A stretch of 46,654 bases of DNA from Oerskovia rustica (GTDB lineage: Bacteria > Actinomycetota > Actinomycetes > Actinomycetales > Cellulomonadaceae): assembly GCF_014836555.1 (NCBI RefSeq), contig NZ_JACSQQ010000009.1:89368-136021 (forward strand). The letters are read 5' to 3'. The notes beneath the pieces are model-generated. The model was not told the origin of the DNA, ran no database searches, and saw only the letters and a list, made by a program, of their open reading frames with translations. Below, piece after piece: positions 25,191 through 34,732 of the stretch. A program made the position numbers and the translations under genes. The stretch's first letter is position 1. Each line of letters starts with the position of its first letter.

Positions 25191-26287
25191 TCGCGATCCT
25201 CGTCTCCGCGTGCGTCTCGCTGCTCGTGGCCCTCCTGGGCACCCCGCTCTTCATCAAGTTCCTGATCCACCGCAACTACGGCCAGTTCGTCCGCCAGGAC
25301 GGCCCGACGGCGCACTTCACCAAGCGTGGTACGCCCACCATGGGCGGGGTCGTCATCATCGGGGCGACCTTGATCGGCTGGGCGATGTCCTACGTCGTGT
25401 CGTCGATCGTCTCGGACACGCCGAGGACGCCGAGCGTGTCCTCCCTCCTCGTGCTGTTCCTCATGACAGGGCTGGGGCTGGTCGGCTTCTTCGACGACTT
25501 CACGAAGATCCGCAAGCAGCGCAGCCTGGGCCTGTCCCCGCGGGCCAAGATCGTCGGCCAGGGGGTCGTGGGTATCACGTTCGCGGTCCTGGCCCTCCAG
25601 TTCCCCAACGAGAACTTCCGGACCCCGGCCTCGACGCACATCTCGTTCCTGCGGGACACGAACCTCGACCTCGCGTTCGCGGGGGCCACGGTCGGCCTCG
25701 TCCTGTTCGTCCTGTGGGCCAACTTCCTCATCACGGCGTGGTCCAACGCGGTGAACCTGACGGACGGGCTCGACGGCCTGGCCACGGGCGTGTCCGTGAT
25801 CGTGTTCGGCAGCTACATCCTCGTGAGCATCTGGCAGCTCAACCAGAGCTGCCAGATCCTCGACGCCGCCGGGCCGCGCTGCTACGAGGTCCGTGACCCG
25901 CAGGACCTGGCGATCGTCGCCGCCGCCATCATGGGCGCCTGCGTGGGCTTCCTGTGGTGGAACGCGAGCCCCGCGAAGATCTTCATGGGGGACACCGGTT
26001 CGCTCGCTCTCGGCGGTGCGCTGGCCGGCCTGACGATCCTGTCCCGCACCGAGGTGCTCGCGGTGATCATCGGTGGCCTGTTCGTCATCATCGTGCTCTC
26101 CGACGTCATCCAGATCGGGTACTTCAAGATGACCGGCAAGCGCGTCTTCAAGATGGCACCGCTGCACCACCACTTCGAGCTGTCCGGCTGGGGCGAGGTG
26201 ACGATCGTCATCCGGTTCTGGTTGATCGCGGGGCTGTTCGCGGGCCTGGGACTCGGGATCTTCTACGCCGAGTGGGTGGTCAGCTAG
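25187..26287 (+). CDS. mraY: Phospho-MurNAc-pentapeptide transferase MraY
   Basis: Integral membrane enzyme that moves phospho-MurNAc-pentapeptide to undecaprenyl phosphate to form lipid I. 366 residues with about ten membrane helices. It has the family motifs [27 protein letters not shown] (metal-binding Asp pair), [24 protein letters not shown] and the cytoplasmic [11 protein letters not shown]. The stop shares one base with the murD start (TAGTG). Confidence 0.97.
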   Translation: MIAILVSACVSLLVALLGTPLFIKFLIHRNYGQFVRQDGPTAHFTKRGTPTMGGVVIIGATLIGWAMSYVVSSIVSDTPRTPSVSSLLVLFLMTGLGLVGFFDDFTKIRKQRSLGLSPRAKIVGQGVVGITFAVLALQFPNENFRTPASTHISFLRDTNLDLAFAGATVGLVLFVLWANFLITAWSNAVNLTDGLDGLATGVSVIVFGSYILVSIWQLNQSCQILDAAGPRCYEVRDPQDLAIVAAAIMGACVGFLWWNASPAKIFMGDTGSLALGGALAGLTILSRTEVLAVIIGGLFVIIVLSDVIQIGYFKMTGKRVFKMAPLHHHFELSGWGEVTIVIRFWLIAGLFAGLGLGIFYAEWVVS

Positions 26288-27747
26288 TGTCCGACGCCGC
26301 CCATGCGCTGCGGGTCCCGTGGGAGCGGGCACGCGTCCTGGTCGCCGGGCTCGGTGTCTCGGGGCGTGCCGCGCTCGCCGCGCTGACGCCTCGAGCGGCC
26401 TCGGTCGTCACGGTGGACCGCGCGGCGCCCGACGCCGACGTGCAGGACGCCGCACGCGTCGACCTGTCGACGATCGACCTGGTGGTCGCGTCGCCGGGGT
26501 GGGCGCCGTCGTCGGGCCTGCTGGTCGCTGCCCGGGAGGCCGGTGTGCCCGTCTGGAGCGAGGTCGAGCTCGCGTGGCAGCTGCGCACCCCGCGCGCCGA
26601 CGGGTCGTGCGCGCCGTGGCTCGCGGTCACGGGGACGAACGGCAAGACGACCACGGTCGAGATGCTCACGTCGATCCTGTCCGCCGCGGGGCTGCGCGCC
26701 GCAGCGGTGGGGAACGTCGGCACGCCGGTCGTGACCGCCGCGCTCGACCCCGACATCGACGTGCTCGCGGTCGAGCTCTCGAGCTTCCAGCTCCACTTCA
26801 CGCACAGCATGTCGGCCCGGGCCGCGGCCGTGCTCAACGTCGCGCCCGACCACATCGACTGGCACGGCTCGCTCGACGCCTACGCGGGCGACAAGGGCCG
26901 CATCTACGAGCGTGCCCAGGTGGCCTGCGTGTACAACGTGGCGGACCCCCGGACCGAGCACCTCGTCCGGGAGGCCGACGTCGAGGAGGGAGCCCGGGCG
27001 GTCGGGTTCACGGTCGGGGCGCCCGCGCGCGCACAGCTCGGCGTGATCGAGGACGTCCTCGTGGACCGTGCGTTCCACACGGCGCCGGACGACCCTGCGC
27101 GGCACCGCAGCGCGCAGGAGCTCGCGACGTTCGCGGACCTCGCGCACCTCGCAGGCCCCGACGGCGTGGTGCCCGTGCACGTCGTCGCCAACGCCCTCGC
27201 GGCCGCCGCGCTCGCCCGGGCGCACGGGGTCGACGCACGTGCCGTCCGGGACGGCCTGCGCTCGTTCAGCCCGGGCGCCCACCGGATCGCGCACGTCGCG
27301 ACGGTCGACGGCGTCTCGTACGTCGACGACTCGAAGGCGACGAACGCGCACGCCGCCGCCGCGGCGCTCGGCGCCTTCGCGCCCGGGTCCGTGGTCTGGG
27401 TCGCGGGCGGACTGGCCAAGGGGGCGACGTTCGACGAGCTGGTGCGCGTCCGCCTGTCGAGGCTGCGCGCGGTCGTGCTGATCGGGGTCGATCCCGAGCC
27501 TCTGGCGGGTGCACTGGCCCGACACGCACCCGATGTCCCCGTGGTCCGTGTCGATCCCGGTGACACTGGGACGGTGATGCAACGCGCGGTGTCCAGCGCC
27601 CGCGGACTCGCCGTCCCCGGGGACACGGTCCTGCTCGCGCCCGCGTGCGCGTCGATGGACCAGTTCGCGTCCTACGCGGCCCGCGGCGACGCGTTCGTGC
27701 GCGCTGTCCACGACCTGACAGGTTCCGAGACCGAGCTGGAGGGGTAG
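26287..27747 (+). CDS. murD: UDP-MurNAc-L-alanine--D-glutamate ligase MurD
   Basis: Adds D-Glu to UDP-MurNAc-L-Ala. 486 residues, with N-terminal Rossmann-like VLVAGLGVSGRAALAAL, P-loop GTNGKTTTVEML, AVELSSFQLHF, LNVAPDHIDWHGS, and C-terminal VDDSKATNAHAAAAAL with VAGGLAKGATFDEL. GTG 26287 overlaps the mraY TAG by one base. Only four bases separate it from ftsW. Confidence 0.96.
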   Translation: MSDAAHALRVPWERARVLVAGLGVSGRAALAALTPRAASVVTVDRAAPDADVQDAARVDLSTIDLVVASPGWAPSSGLLVAAREAGVPVWSEVELAWQLRTPRADGSCAPWLAVTGTNGKTTTVEMLTSILSAAGLRAAAVGNVGTPVVTAALDPDIDVLAVELSSFQLHFTHSMSARAAAVLNVAPDHIDWHGSLDAYAGDKGRIYERAQVACVYNVADPRTEHLVREADVEEGARAVGFTVGAPARAQLGVIEDVLVDRAFHTAPDDPARHRSAQELATFADLAHLAGPDGVVPVHVVANALAAAALARAHGVDARAVRDGLRSFSPGAHRIAHVATVDGVSYVDDSKATNAHAAAAALGAFAPGSVVWVAGGLAKGATFDELVRVRLSRLRAVVLIGVDPEPLAGALARHAPDVPVVRVDPGDTGTVMQRAVSSARGLAVPGDTVLLAPACASMDQFASYAARGDAFVRAVHDLTGSETELEG

Positions 27748-27751
27748 CCCA

Positions 27752-29389
27752 GTGGCCCAGACGACGAGTGGGCGCGGGCCTGCGTCCCGCTCGGCCGCGG
27801 GCCGCTCCACGCCGAAGCCTCCGGCCCCGGGCGACGCCCGGCCGGCGACCGCTCGCCAGGCCGGGAAGCCTGCGCCTTCGAACCCGGTCCGCGCCAAGGG
27901 GAGCGAGACGGGGGGAGCCACCAGGACCCGCCCGAAGGCGGGCACCGGCGGCTCCGGGACGCCCCGGACCGCCGGGACCGGCAAGCCGACCGGCACCACC
28001 AGGACCTCCGCCAGGGCCAGGCCCTCGGCTCGCGCGACGGGCACGGCCGCGACGGGGCTGCTCGGGCGACGCAAGGACGCCACGACGGCGAAGGCGGGCA
28101 CCCCCCGTCGGCGGACGCGGGCGACCAGGAGAACGACCGTGCAGGAGCGCGCCTGGCTCGGTCAGTGGGACAGCGCGGTGACGAGCTACTACCTGCTGGT
28201 CGGCGCGACGACCCTGCTCGCGATCATCGGCCTGGTCATGGTGCTGTCGAGCTCGGCGGTCACGGAGATCGCCGCGGGCCGCTCGCCGTACGAGGCGTTC
28301 TTCACCCAGGCGCGGTTCGCCCTCATGGGCCTGCCCGTGCTGCTGGTCGCGACCCGGCTGCCCACGAGCTTCTACCGGCACGCCGCCTGGCCGCTCCTGG
28401 GTGTCAGCCTGCTCCTCCAGGTCCTGATCTTCAGCCCGCTCGGCAAGGAGGTCAACGGCAACCTGAACTGGCTGAACTTCGGCTCGTTCTACGTCCAGCC
28501 CTCGGAGCCGGCCAAGCTCGCGCTCGCGGTGTGGCTCGGGGTGGTGCTCGGCCGCAAGCAGCGGCTGCTGGGCTCGTGGAAGCACGCGATCGTCCCGGCG
28601 GTCCCGGGCGCGCTGCTGGTCATGGGCCTGGTCCTGGCGGGCCACGACCTGGGCACCATGCTCGTGATCCTGCTGCTCGTCGCGGGCGCGTTCTTCGTCG
28701 CCGGTGTCGACTGGAGGCTCCTGGCGACGGCGGGAGGAATCGCCGCGCTGGTGGTCGGCGTCGGGTTCGTGGCCATGCAGGAGAGCTCCAACCGCACGAG
28801 CCGGTTCCTCGCGACCTACGCGGGCGTCTGCGACACCACCGACGCGAACGTGGGCACGGGGTGCTACCAGTCGGTCCACGGACTGTGGGCCCTCGGCACC
28901 GGCGGGTTCGGTGGCGTGGGCCTGGGGGCGAGCCGCGAGAAGTGGAGCTATCTCCCCGAGGCGCACAACGACTTCATCTTCGGTGTGATCGGCGAGGAGC
29001 TGGGCCTGCTCGGCACGCTCCTCGTCCTCGCGCTCTTCGCGGTCCTCGGGCTCGCGATGAGCCGCGTGATCCGCCGGCACCCGGACCCGTTCGTGAAGAT
29101 CACGACCGCGGGCATCGCGTGCTGGATCGTCGGGCAGGCGTTCATCAACATCGGGGTCGTGATCGGCATCGTCCCCGTGATCGGCGTCCCGCTGCCCCTG
29201 GTCTCCTCGGGCGGCTCGGCACTCATCACGACCATGGCCGCGCTCGGCGTCGTCATCTCGTTCGCGCGCGACGAGCCGGGGGCGCGCGAGGCGCTCAGCG
29301 CCCGGGGGAGCGTCGTGCGCAGGTCGCTCGCCGTCGTCGGGCACGCCGGGCGACGCGCCCTTCCGCACCGACGCTCCCAGCAGCGATGA
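27752..29389 (+). CDS. ftsW: Septal peptidoglycan glycosyltransferase FtsW
   Basis: SEDS polymerase that extends septal glycan strands with FtsI. 545 residues: about 146 residues of Thr/Ala/Pro/Arg-rich cytosolic tail, then about ten membrane helices. It has SEDS motifs PSEPAKLALAVWLG, GHDLGTMLVILLL, EAHNDFIFGVIGEELGLLG and the final GVPLPLVSSGGSALIT. GTG 27752 has GGAGGGG seven bases upstream. A GTG at about 28139 would remove most of the tail, but the long form has the better ribosome site. Confidence 0.95.
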   Translation: MAQTTSGRGPASRSAAGRSTPKPPAPGDARPATARQAGKPAPSNPVRAKGSETGGATRTRPKAGTGGSGTPRTAGTGKPTGTTRTSARARPSARATGTAATGLLGRRKDATTAKAGTPRRRTRATRRTTVQERAWLGQWDSAVTSYYLLVGATTLLAIIGLVMVLSSSAVTEIAAGRSPYEAFFTQARFALMGLPVLLVATRLPTSFYRHAAWPLLGVSLLLQVLIFSPLGKEVNGNLNWLNFGSFYVQPSEPAKLALAVWLGVVLGRKQRLLGSWKHAIVPAVPGALLVMGLVLAGHDLGTMLVILLLVAGAFFVAGVDWRLLATAGGIAALVVGVGFVAMQESSNRTSRFLATYAGVCDTTDANVGTGCYQSVHGLWALGTGGFGGVGLGASREKWSYLPEAHNDFIFGVIGEELGLLGTLLVLALFAVLGLAMSRVIRRHPDPFVKITTAGIACWIVGQAFINIGVVIGIVPVIGVPLPLVSSGGSALITTMAALGVVISFARDEPGAREALSARGSVVRRSLAVVGHAGRRALPHRRSQQR

Positions 29390-29417
29390 CCCGGGCCGGC
29401 ACGGGCGCGGCGCCCGG

Positions 29418-29440
29418 GCACCGGGGCTCTCGGCCGGTGC
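29418..29440 (+). terminator. Hairpin between ftsW and murG
   Basis: A perfect 7-bp stem (GCACCGG / CCGGTGC) with a nine-base loop, preceded by a 6-bp stem CGGGCG/CGCCCG (29402-29416). It lies 29 bases after ftsW and just before a -10-like TACCCT. Attenuation or partial termination is possible. Confidence 0.4.
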
Positions 29441-29447
29441 GCACGGC

Positions 29448-29453
29448 TACCCT
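29448..29453 (+). promoter_or_regulatory. Candidate -10 for murG
   Basis: TACCCT fits TANNNT and would give a leader of about 55 nt carrying an ACAG-rich stretch. No -35 of quality. Confidence 0.4.
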
Positions 29454-29515
29454 CAGGACTCCGGGCCTTCCCGGGACAGACAGCAGCAGCGACAGCAAGG
29501 ACAGGTGACAGGTAC

Positions 29516-30640
29516 GTGGTGAGCTCTTCAGTCGGCTCGGTGGTGCTCGCAGGCGGCGGGACGGCGGGGCACGTCAACCCGCTGCTCGCGGTCGCGGACG
29601 AGCTGCGCGCACGCAACCCCGAGGCGGTCCTGACCGTGCTCGGGACGGAGAGCGGGCTCGAGGCGGACCTGGTGCCGGCGCGCGGGTACCCGCTGCGCTT
29701 CGTGCCCAAGGTGCCGCTGCCGCGCCGTCCCAGCGGCGAGTGGGTCGCCCTGCCGGGCAGGCTCAAGGCCGCGGTCGAGGCCGCGGGGGCCGTGATCGAC
29801 GAGACCCGGGCCGAGGTCGTGGTGGGCTTCGGCGGCTACGTCTCGACCCCCGCGTACATCGCGGCGCACCGCCGTGGCGTCCCGATCGTGATCCACGAGC
29901 AGAACGCGCGCCCGGGTCTGGCGAACCGGGCGGGGGCCCGCTGGGCGACGTCGGTCGCGCTCACGTTCGAGGGGACCCCGCTCAAGGGCGGCGTCGTCAC
30001 GGGGCTGCCGCTGCGCTGGGAGATCGCCGACCTGATCCGCGACCGCGGGGTCGACGCCCCGACGGTCCGCGCGAACGCCGCGGCGTCGTTGGGCCTGGAC
30101 CCGGCGCGCCCGACCGTGGTCGTCACGGGTGGTTCGCTCGGCGCGCAGAGCCTCAACGAGGCGGTGTCGGGCGCGGCACGCGAGATCCTCGCGACGGGGG
30201 CGCAGGTCCTGCACCTGACCGGCCGGGGCAAGGCGGACGCGGTGCGTGCCGCGGTGGCGGGGCTGGAGGGCTATGACGTGCGCGAGTACCTCGCGGAGAT
30301 GCACCTCGCGTACGCGGTCGCGGACCTCGTGGTCTGCCGCTCGGGTGCGGGGACCGTCAGCGAGCTCGCCGCCCTGGGCATCCCCGCGGTCTACGTGCCG
30401 CTGCCCATCGGGAACGGCGAGCAACGGCTCAACGCCGGGCCGCTCGTGCGGGCCGGGGGCGGCATCCTCGTCGAGGACGAGGCGTTCACCGCGCAGTGGG
30501 TGGCCGTGAACGTCCCGGCGCTGGTCACCGACGGCGACCGCCTGCGCACCATGGCCTCGCTCGCCTCGCGTGCCGGGGTCCAGGACGCGACGGCACGGGT
30601 CGCCGACCTGGTCGTGAAGGCAGCAGGGAGCTCGCGATGA
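29516..30640 (+). CDS. murG: Lipid II synthase MurG
   Basis: Peripheral membrane glycosyltransferase that adds GlcNAc to lipid I. 374 residues, with N-terminal VLAGGGTAGHVNPLLAVA, GFGGYVSTPAYIAA, HEQNARPGLANR, then the UDP-GlcNAc-binding half with TGGSLGAQSLNEAV and CRSGAGTVSELAALGIPAVY. Start is GTG 29516 or the adjacent GTG 29519, behind AGGACAGGTGACAGG. It overlaps murC by ATGA. Confidence 0.96.
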   Translation: MVSSSVGSVVLAGGGTAGHVNPLLAVADELRARNPEAVLTVLGTESGLEADLVPARGYPLRFVPKVPLPRRPSGEWVALPGRLKAAVEAAGAVIDETRAEVVVGFGGYVSTPAYIAAHRRGVPIVIHEQNARPGLANRAGARWATSVALTFEGTPLKGGVVTGLPLRWEIADLIRDRGVDAPTVRANAAASLGLDPARPTVVVTGGSLGAQSLNEAVSGAAREILATGAQVLHLTGRGKADAVRAAVAGLEGYDVREYLAEMHLAYAVADLVVCRSGAGTVSELAALGIPAVYVPLPIGNGEQRLNAGPLVRAGGGILVEDEAFTAQWVAVNVPALVTDGDRLRTMASLASRAGVQDATARVADLVVKAAGSSR

Positions 30641-32133
30641 CGGGCCCGGGCGGCGGCCGGCCCGCGGTGGCACCTCCGGCGCTCGAGGACCTGGGGACCG
30701 TCCACCTGGTCGGTATCGGCGGCGCGGGCATGTCCGTCGTGGCCCGCCTGCTCGTCGCGCGCGGGGTGCGGGTCCAGGGGTCGGACGCCAAGGACAGCGC
30801 CGTGGTCGAGGCGCTGCGCGCGGACGGCGTCACCGTCCACGTGGGGCACGAGGCGGGCAACGTCACCGGGGCCGACACGCTCGTGCTGTCGAGCGCGGTG
30901 CGCCCCGACAACCCCGAGCTGGTTGCGGCGCGAGCCGCGGGTCTGCGCGTGCTGCACCGTTCGGAGGCGCTCGCCGCGCTCATGGCGCGGGGGCGCTCGG
31001 TGGCGGTCGCGGGCGCGCACGGCAAGACCACGACGTCGGCCATGGTCGCGACGACCCTGAAGTCGGCGGGTCTCGACCCGTCCTTCGCGATCGGGGGCTC
31101 GGTCATCACGAGCGACGGCGCGATCCCCGGCGGGCACCTGGGTGCAGGCGACGTCGTGGTCGCGGAGGCCGACGAGTCGGACGGCTCGTTCCTGAACTAC
31201 GCCCCGACCATCGCGGTCGTGCTGAACGTCGAGCCCGACCATCTGGACCACTACGGCTCGCGCGAGGCGTTCGAGCAGGCGTTCGTCGCCTTCGCGCAGC
31301 GCATCGCGCCGGGCGGGTTCCTCGTCGCGTGCGCGGGCCCCCACGCGCACCACGCGGCAGGCGGCCGGGTCGTCACGTACGGCACGTCGCCGGGCAGCGA
31401 CGTGCGGCTGTCGGACGTCCGGCCCGACGGCGCCGCGGGGGTGGCCGCGCGGCTCACCGTCGCCCGTGACGCAGAGGGCGGGGCCGCCCGACCGCTCGCC
31501 GGTGCGCCGGACGGGGACGCGAGCCTGGGCCTCGACCTGCGCCTGCAGGTGCCCGGTGCGCACAACGCGCTCAACGCTGCCGCGGCGGTCGCGACCGCGA
31601 TCCTGCTGGGCGTGAGCGCCGAGCGGGCGGTGTCGGGCGTCGGGGAGTTCCTGGGGACCGGTCGACGCTTCGAGGCGCGGGGCGAGGCTGGCGGCGTGCG
31701 GGTGGTCGACGACTACGCGCACCACCCCACCGAGGTCGCAGCGCTCCTGGCCGCGGCTCGGCCCGTGGCGGCCGGTGGTCGGGTGCTCGTGCTCTTCCAG
31801 CCGCACCTGTTCTCCCGCACGCGTACCTTCGCACGGGAGTTCGCCGACGCGCTGTCCCTGGCCGACGAGGTCGTCGTCACGGGCGTGTACGCGGCGCGGG
31901 AGGACCCCGACCCGACCACGGGTTCGTGGACCATCACCGACCTCATGGCCGACGGGTCGGCCCGGGGCGTCGAGGACCGGTTCGAGGCGGCTCGCACGAT
32001 CGCCGCCTCGGCGCGTCCCGGCGACCTGCTGCTCACGGTGGGGGCGGGGGACGTGACCGAGCTCGGCGCGGTGGTGCTCGACGCGCTCTCGGGGCAGGAG
32101 TCCGCCGCGCCCGCGGGGGAGGGTGACGACTGA
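30637..32133 (+). CDS. murC: UDP-MurNAc--L-alanine ligase MurC
   Basis: Adds the first amino acid, L-Ala, to UDP-MurNAc. 498 residues, with N-terminal VHLVGIGGAGMSVVARLL, the P-loop AHGKTTTSAMV, EADESDGSFL, LNVEPDHLDHYGS, and the C-terminal VVDDYAHHPTEVAALL with LFQPHLFSRTRTF. ATG overlaps the murG stop; TGATG overlap with ftsQ. Confidence 0.97.
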   Translation: MTGPGGGRPAVAPPALEDLGTVHLVGIGGAGMSVVARLLVARGVRVQGSDAKDSAVVEALRADGVTVHVGHEAGNVTGADTLVLSSAVRPDNPELVAARAAGLRVLHRSEALAALMARGRSVAVAGAHGKTTTSAMVATTLKSAGLDPSFAIGGSVITSDGAIPGGHLGAGDVVVAEADESDGSFLNYAPTIAVVLNVEPDHLDHYGSREAFEQAFVAFAQRIAPGGFLVACAGPHAHHAAGGRVVTYGTSPGSDVRLSDVRPDGAAGVAARLTVARDAEGGAARPLAGAPDGDASLGLDLRLQVPGAHNALNAAAAVATAILLGVSAERAVSGVGEFLGTGRRFEARGEAGGVRVVDDYAHHPTEVAALLAAARPVAAGGRVLVLFQPHLFSRTRTFAREFADALSLADEVVVTGVYAAREDPDPTTGSWTITDLMADGSARGVEDRFEAARTIAASARPGDLLLTVGAGDVTELGAVVLDALSGQESAAPAGEGDD

Positions 32134-33242
32134 TGCGTCCGCCGTCCCGTCCCCGGCCCGCCGCGCCTCGTCCGGCCGCGCGCCCTGCGCAGCCTCGGCC
32201 GACGCAGCCGGCAGGGCCTCTCGCTGACCGTGGTGCGGGCGGACCCGCACGGCCCGTCGAGGCGACCGAGGCACAGGGCTGGGACGACGTGGGGACGACC
32301 GGCGGAGCCTCGGGCACTCGTCGCTCCGCGAGTACGGTGGGGACGGACGACGACGTCGCGACGCAGCCGCTCGTGCTCCGCGGCAGCGAGCTCGCACGTG
32401 CCGAGGCTCCGGGACGGACCGCAGGACGGGAGCGTCCGGCGTCGGCCCCCGTCCCCTTCGTCAGGGCGGTCGGCGGGCAGGGGAGCCGACCGGTCGACCG
32501 GGTCGTCTCGACCGGGATGGCGGACCGTCTGGCCGAGAAGGCCGCGATGCGTCGGCACCGGCTCAGGAACCGGGTCCTGGGGTGGGCCGCGGCGGTGCTC
32601 GCGGTCGCGGTCGGGGTGTGGGTCGTGCTCTTCTCGCCGCTGCTCGGGACGGACCCGGCCAAGGTCGAGATCTCGGGGGAGGGGACGGTGATCGACGTCG
32701 CCCAGGTCGAGCAGGTCGTGGCGCGGGTCTCGGAGGTCCCGTTGCCCCGGGTGGACACGATCGGTCTGCGGGACGCGATCCTCGACCTCAACGGTGTGCG
32801 CGACGCGCGCATCCTGCGGGTCTGGCCCGACGGGCTGAGCGTGACCCTCGAGTCGAGGGAGCCCGTGGCAGCCGTCCCTCACGAGGGCGCCTTCGCCCTG
32901 CTGGACCGCGACGGGGTCCAGGTCGGTACGGTCGACGCGGTGCCGGAAGGCTTGCCGGAGATCGGTGTGACGCTCGACGAGCAGGGTGCGCGGTCGTTGC
33001 GTGCGGCTCGTATCGTGCTCAACGCGCTCCCTCCGGAGCTGCGCGCCGAGGTCGCCGAGGTCACGGCTCCGACGCAGGACGCGGTCACCATGACGCTGCG
33101 CGACGGCGCGGTCGTCGAGTGGGGCAACGAGGAGGACGCGGCGCTCAAGGTCCGGGTGCTCCAGGCGCTGCGGGCTTTGCCGGAGAACCAGGGGGTCACG
33201 CTCTTCGACGTGTCGGCCCCCACGATGCCGATCAGTCGGTGA
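32133..33242 (+). CDS. ftsQ: Cell division protein FtsQ
   Basis: Bitopic divisome protein, 369 residues. A long Pro/Arg/Ala-rich cytosolic tail (about 146 residues), one membrane helix (147-168), then a POTRA domain beginning with VEISGEGTVIDVAQVEQVV and the FtsQ beta domain with DARILRVWPDGLSVTLESREPVA and FALLDRDGVQV. It links FtsL and FtsB to the other divisome proteins. ATG 32133 shares one base with the murC stop. The 173-bp gap to ftsZ carries promoters. Confidence 0.93.
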   Translation: MRPPSRPRPAAPRPAARPAQPRPTQPAGPLADRGAGGPARPVEATEAQGWDDVGTTGGASGTRRSASTVGTDDDVATQPLVLRGSELARAEAPGRTAGRERPASAPVPFVRAVGGQGSRPVDRVVSTGMADRLAEKAAMRRHRLRNRVLGWAAAVLAVAVGVWVVLFSPLLGTDPAKVEISGEGTVIDVAQVEQVVARVSEVPLPRVDTIGLRDAILDLNGVRDARILRVWPDGLSVTLESREPVAAVPHEGAFALLDRDGVQVGTVDAVPEGLPEIGVTLDEQGARSLRAARIVLNALPPELRAEVAEVTAPTQDAVTMTLRDGAVVEWGNEEDAALKVRVLQALRALPENQGVTLFDVSAPTMPISR

Positions 33243-33306
33243 GCGGTCGGGGACGGTGTGACATGGACCATGGCGCAGGTTTTCGCCGACACGCGCGGGC
33301 GGGTCG

Positions 33307-33335
33307 TTGATACGGCAGGGACGGGCACCTACCGT
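33307..33335 (+). promoter_or_regulatory. Sigma-A promoter of ftsZ
   Basis: TTGATA (33307-33312), a 17-bp spacer and TACCGT (33330-33335). It predicts a start near 33342 and a leader of about 75 nt that contains the inverted and direct repeats before ftsZ. Confidence 0.65.
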
Positions 33336-33363
33336 CGACACAGCACAACCTGACATAACTATA

Positions 33364-33392
33364 ACCCTCTAGTTGAGGGTGAAGGTTGAGGG
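33364..33392 (+). repeat. Inverted and direct repeats in the ftsZ leader
   Basis: ACCCTC-TAGTT-GAGGGT (33364-33380) is a 6-bp inverted repeat. GTTGAGGG occurs at 33372 and again at 33385, 13 bp apart. The flanking TATAAC (33360-33365) is AT-rich and could be a second -10. It may act as an operator or an RNA hairpin; no regulator can be named. Confidence 0.55.
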
Positions 33393-33415
33393 CTACAGGA
33401 TCGAGAGGCATTGAC

Positions 33416-34729
33416 GTGGCAACTCCGCAGAACTACCTAGCAGTGATCAAGGTGGTCGGCATCGGCGGTGGTGGCGTGAACGCCGTCAACCGGATGATCG
33501 AGGTCGGTCTCAAGGGCGTCGAGTTCATCGCCATCAACACCGACGCGCAGGCGCTGCTGATGTCCGACGCGGACGTCAAGCTCGACGTCGGGCGCGAGCT
33601 CACGCGCGGCCTCGGGGCGGGTGCCGACCCGGAGGTGGGCAAGAAGGCGGCCGAGGACCACGCCGAGGAGATCGAGGACGTCCTGCGGGGCGCCGACATG
33701 GTCTTCGTCACGGCGGGCGAGGGCGGTGGCACCGGGACCGGTGGAGCGCCCGTCGTCGCCCGCATCGCCCGCTCGCTCGGCGCCCTGACCGTCGGTGTCG
33801 TCACGCGACCCTTCACGTTCGAGGGGCGTCGTCGGTCCGTCCAGGCGGACCAGGGGATCGAGGCCCTGCGCAACGAGGTCGACACCCTCATCGTCATCCC
33901 CAACGACCGGCTCCTGTCGATGTCGGACCGCAACGTCTCGGCGCTCGACGCGTTCCACTCGGCAGACCAGGTCCTGCTCTCGGGTGTCCAGGGCATCACG
34001 GACCTCATCACGACCCCGGGCCTGATCAACCTCGACTTCGCCGACGTGAAGTCGGTCATGCAGGGGGCGGGCAGCGCCCTCATGGGCATCGGGTCCGCGC
34101 GGGGCGAGGACCGGGCCGTCCAGGCCGCCGAGCTCGCGATCTCCTCCCCGCTGCTCGAGGCGAGCATCGACGGCGCGCACGGAGTCCTGCTGTCGATCCA
34201 GGGTGGCTCCGACCTCGGGCTCTTCGAGATCAACGAGGCCGCACGGCTCGTCCACGAGGCGGCGCACACCGAGGCGAACATCATCTTCGGTGCGGTGATC
34301 GACGACGCTCTGGGTGACGAGGTCCGCGTGACGGTCATCGCGGCCGGGTTCGACGGCGGCACGCCCCAGATCCGCAAGGACGCCCGCGCGCTGGGCCAGG
34401 TCGCCGGCACGCCCGCGGCCCCGCCCGCACCGGCACCGCTGCCCGCGGCGGTGCCGACGGCCACGGGAAGCCACACGCTCCCGCGCCCGGTGGTCCCGAT
34501 CACCTCGGAGCCCGACGACGTCCCGGTGACCTTCGGGGGCGGTGCGGCGACGGTCTCGGCCGGCTACGCGCCGATCCCGACGTTCAGCGTCGTCCCGACC
34601 GAGGAGAACGTCAACGCCGAGCAGTCGGCGGCCGAGCGGTCCGCCCAGGTCGAGGTTCCCCGCCTGTACGACGAGGAGCCCGTCCGGCGCAAGGTCGAGG
34701 ACCTCGACGTCCCCGACTTCCTGAAGTAG
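33416..34729 (+). CDS. ftsZ: Cell division GTPase FtsZ
   Basis: Tubulin-like GTPase that forms the Z-ring. 437 residues, with N-terminal [16 protein letters not shown], the GTP-binding signature [13 protein letters not shown] (about 103-115), NDRLL and the T7 loop region [14 protein letters not shown] Pro/Ala-rich linker (about 330-415) ends in the conserved tail DLDVPDFLK that binds SepF. GTG 33416 has GAGAGG seven bases upstream. The pgeF GTG begins three bases after the stop. Confidence 0.98.
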   Translation: MATPQNYLAVIKVVGIGGGGVNAVNRMIEVGLKGVEFIAINTDAQALLMSDADVKLDVGRELTRGLGAGADPEVGKKAAEDHAEEIEDVLRGADMVFVTAGEGGGTGTGGAPVVARIARSLGALTVGVVTRPFTFEGRRRSVQADQGIEALRNEVDTLIVIPNDRLLSMSDRNVSALDAFHSADQVLLSGVQGITDLITTPGLINLDFADVKSVMQGAGSALMGIGSARGEDRAVQAAELAISSPLLEASIDGAHGVLLSIQGGSDLGLFEINEAARLVHEAAHTEANIIFGAVIDDALGDEVRVTVIAAGFDGGTPQIRKDARALGQVAGTPAAPPAPAPLPAAVPTATGSHTLPRPVVPITSEPDDVPVTFGGGAATVSAGYAPIPTFSVVPTEENVNAEQSAAERSAQVEVPRLYDEEPVRRKVEDLDVPDFLK

Positions 34730-34732
34730 CCC

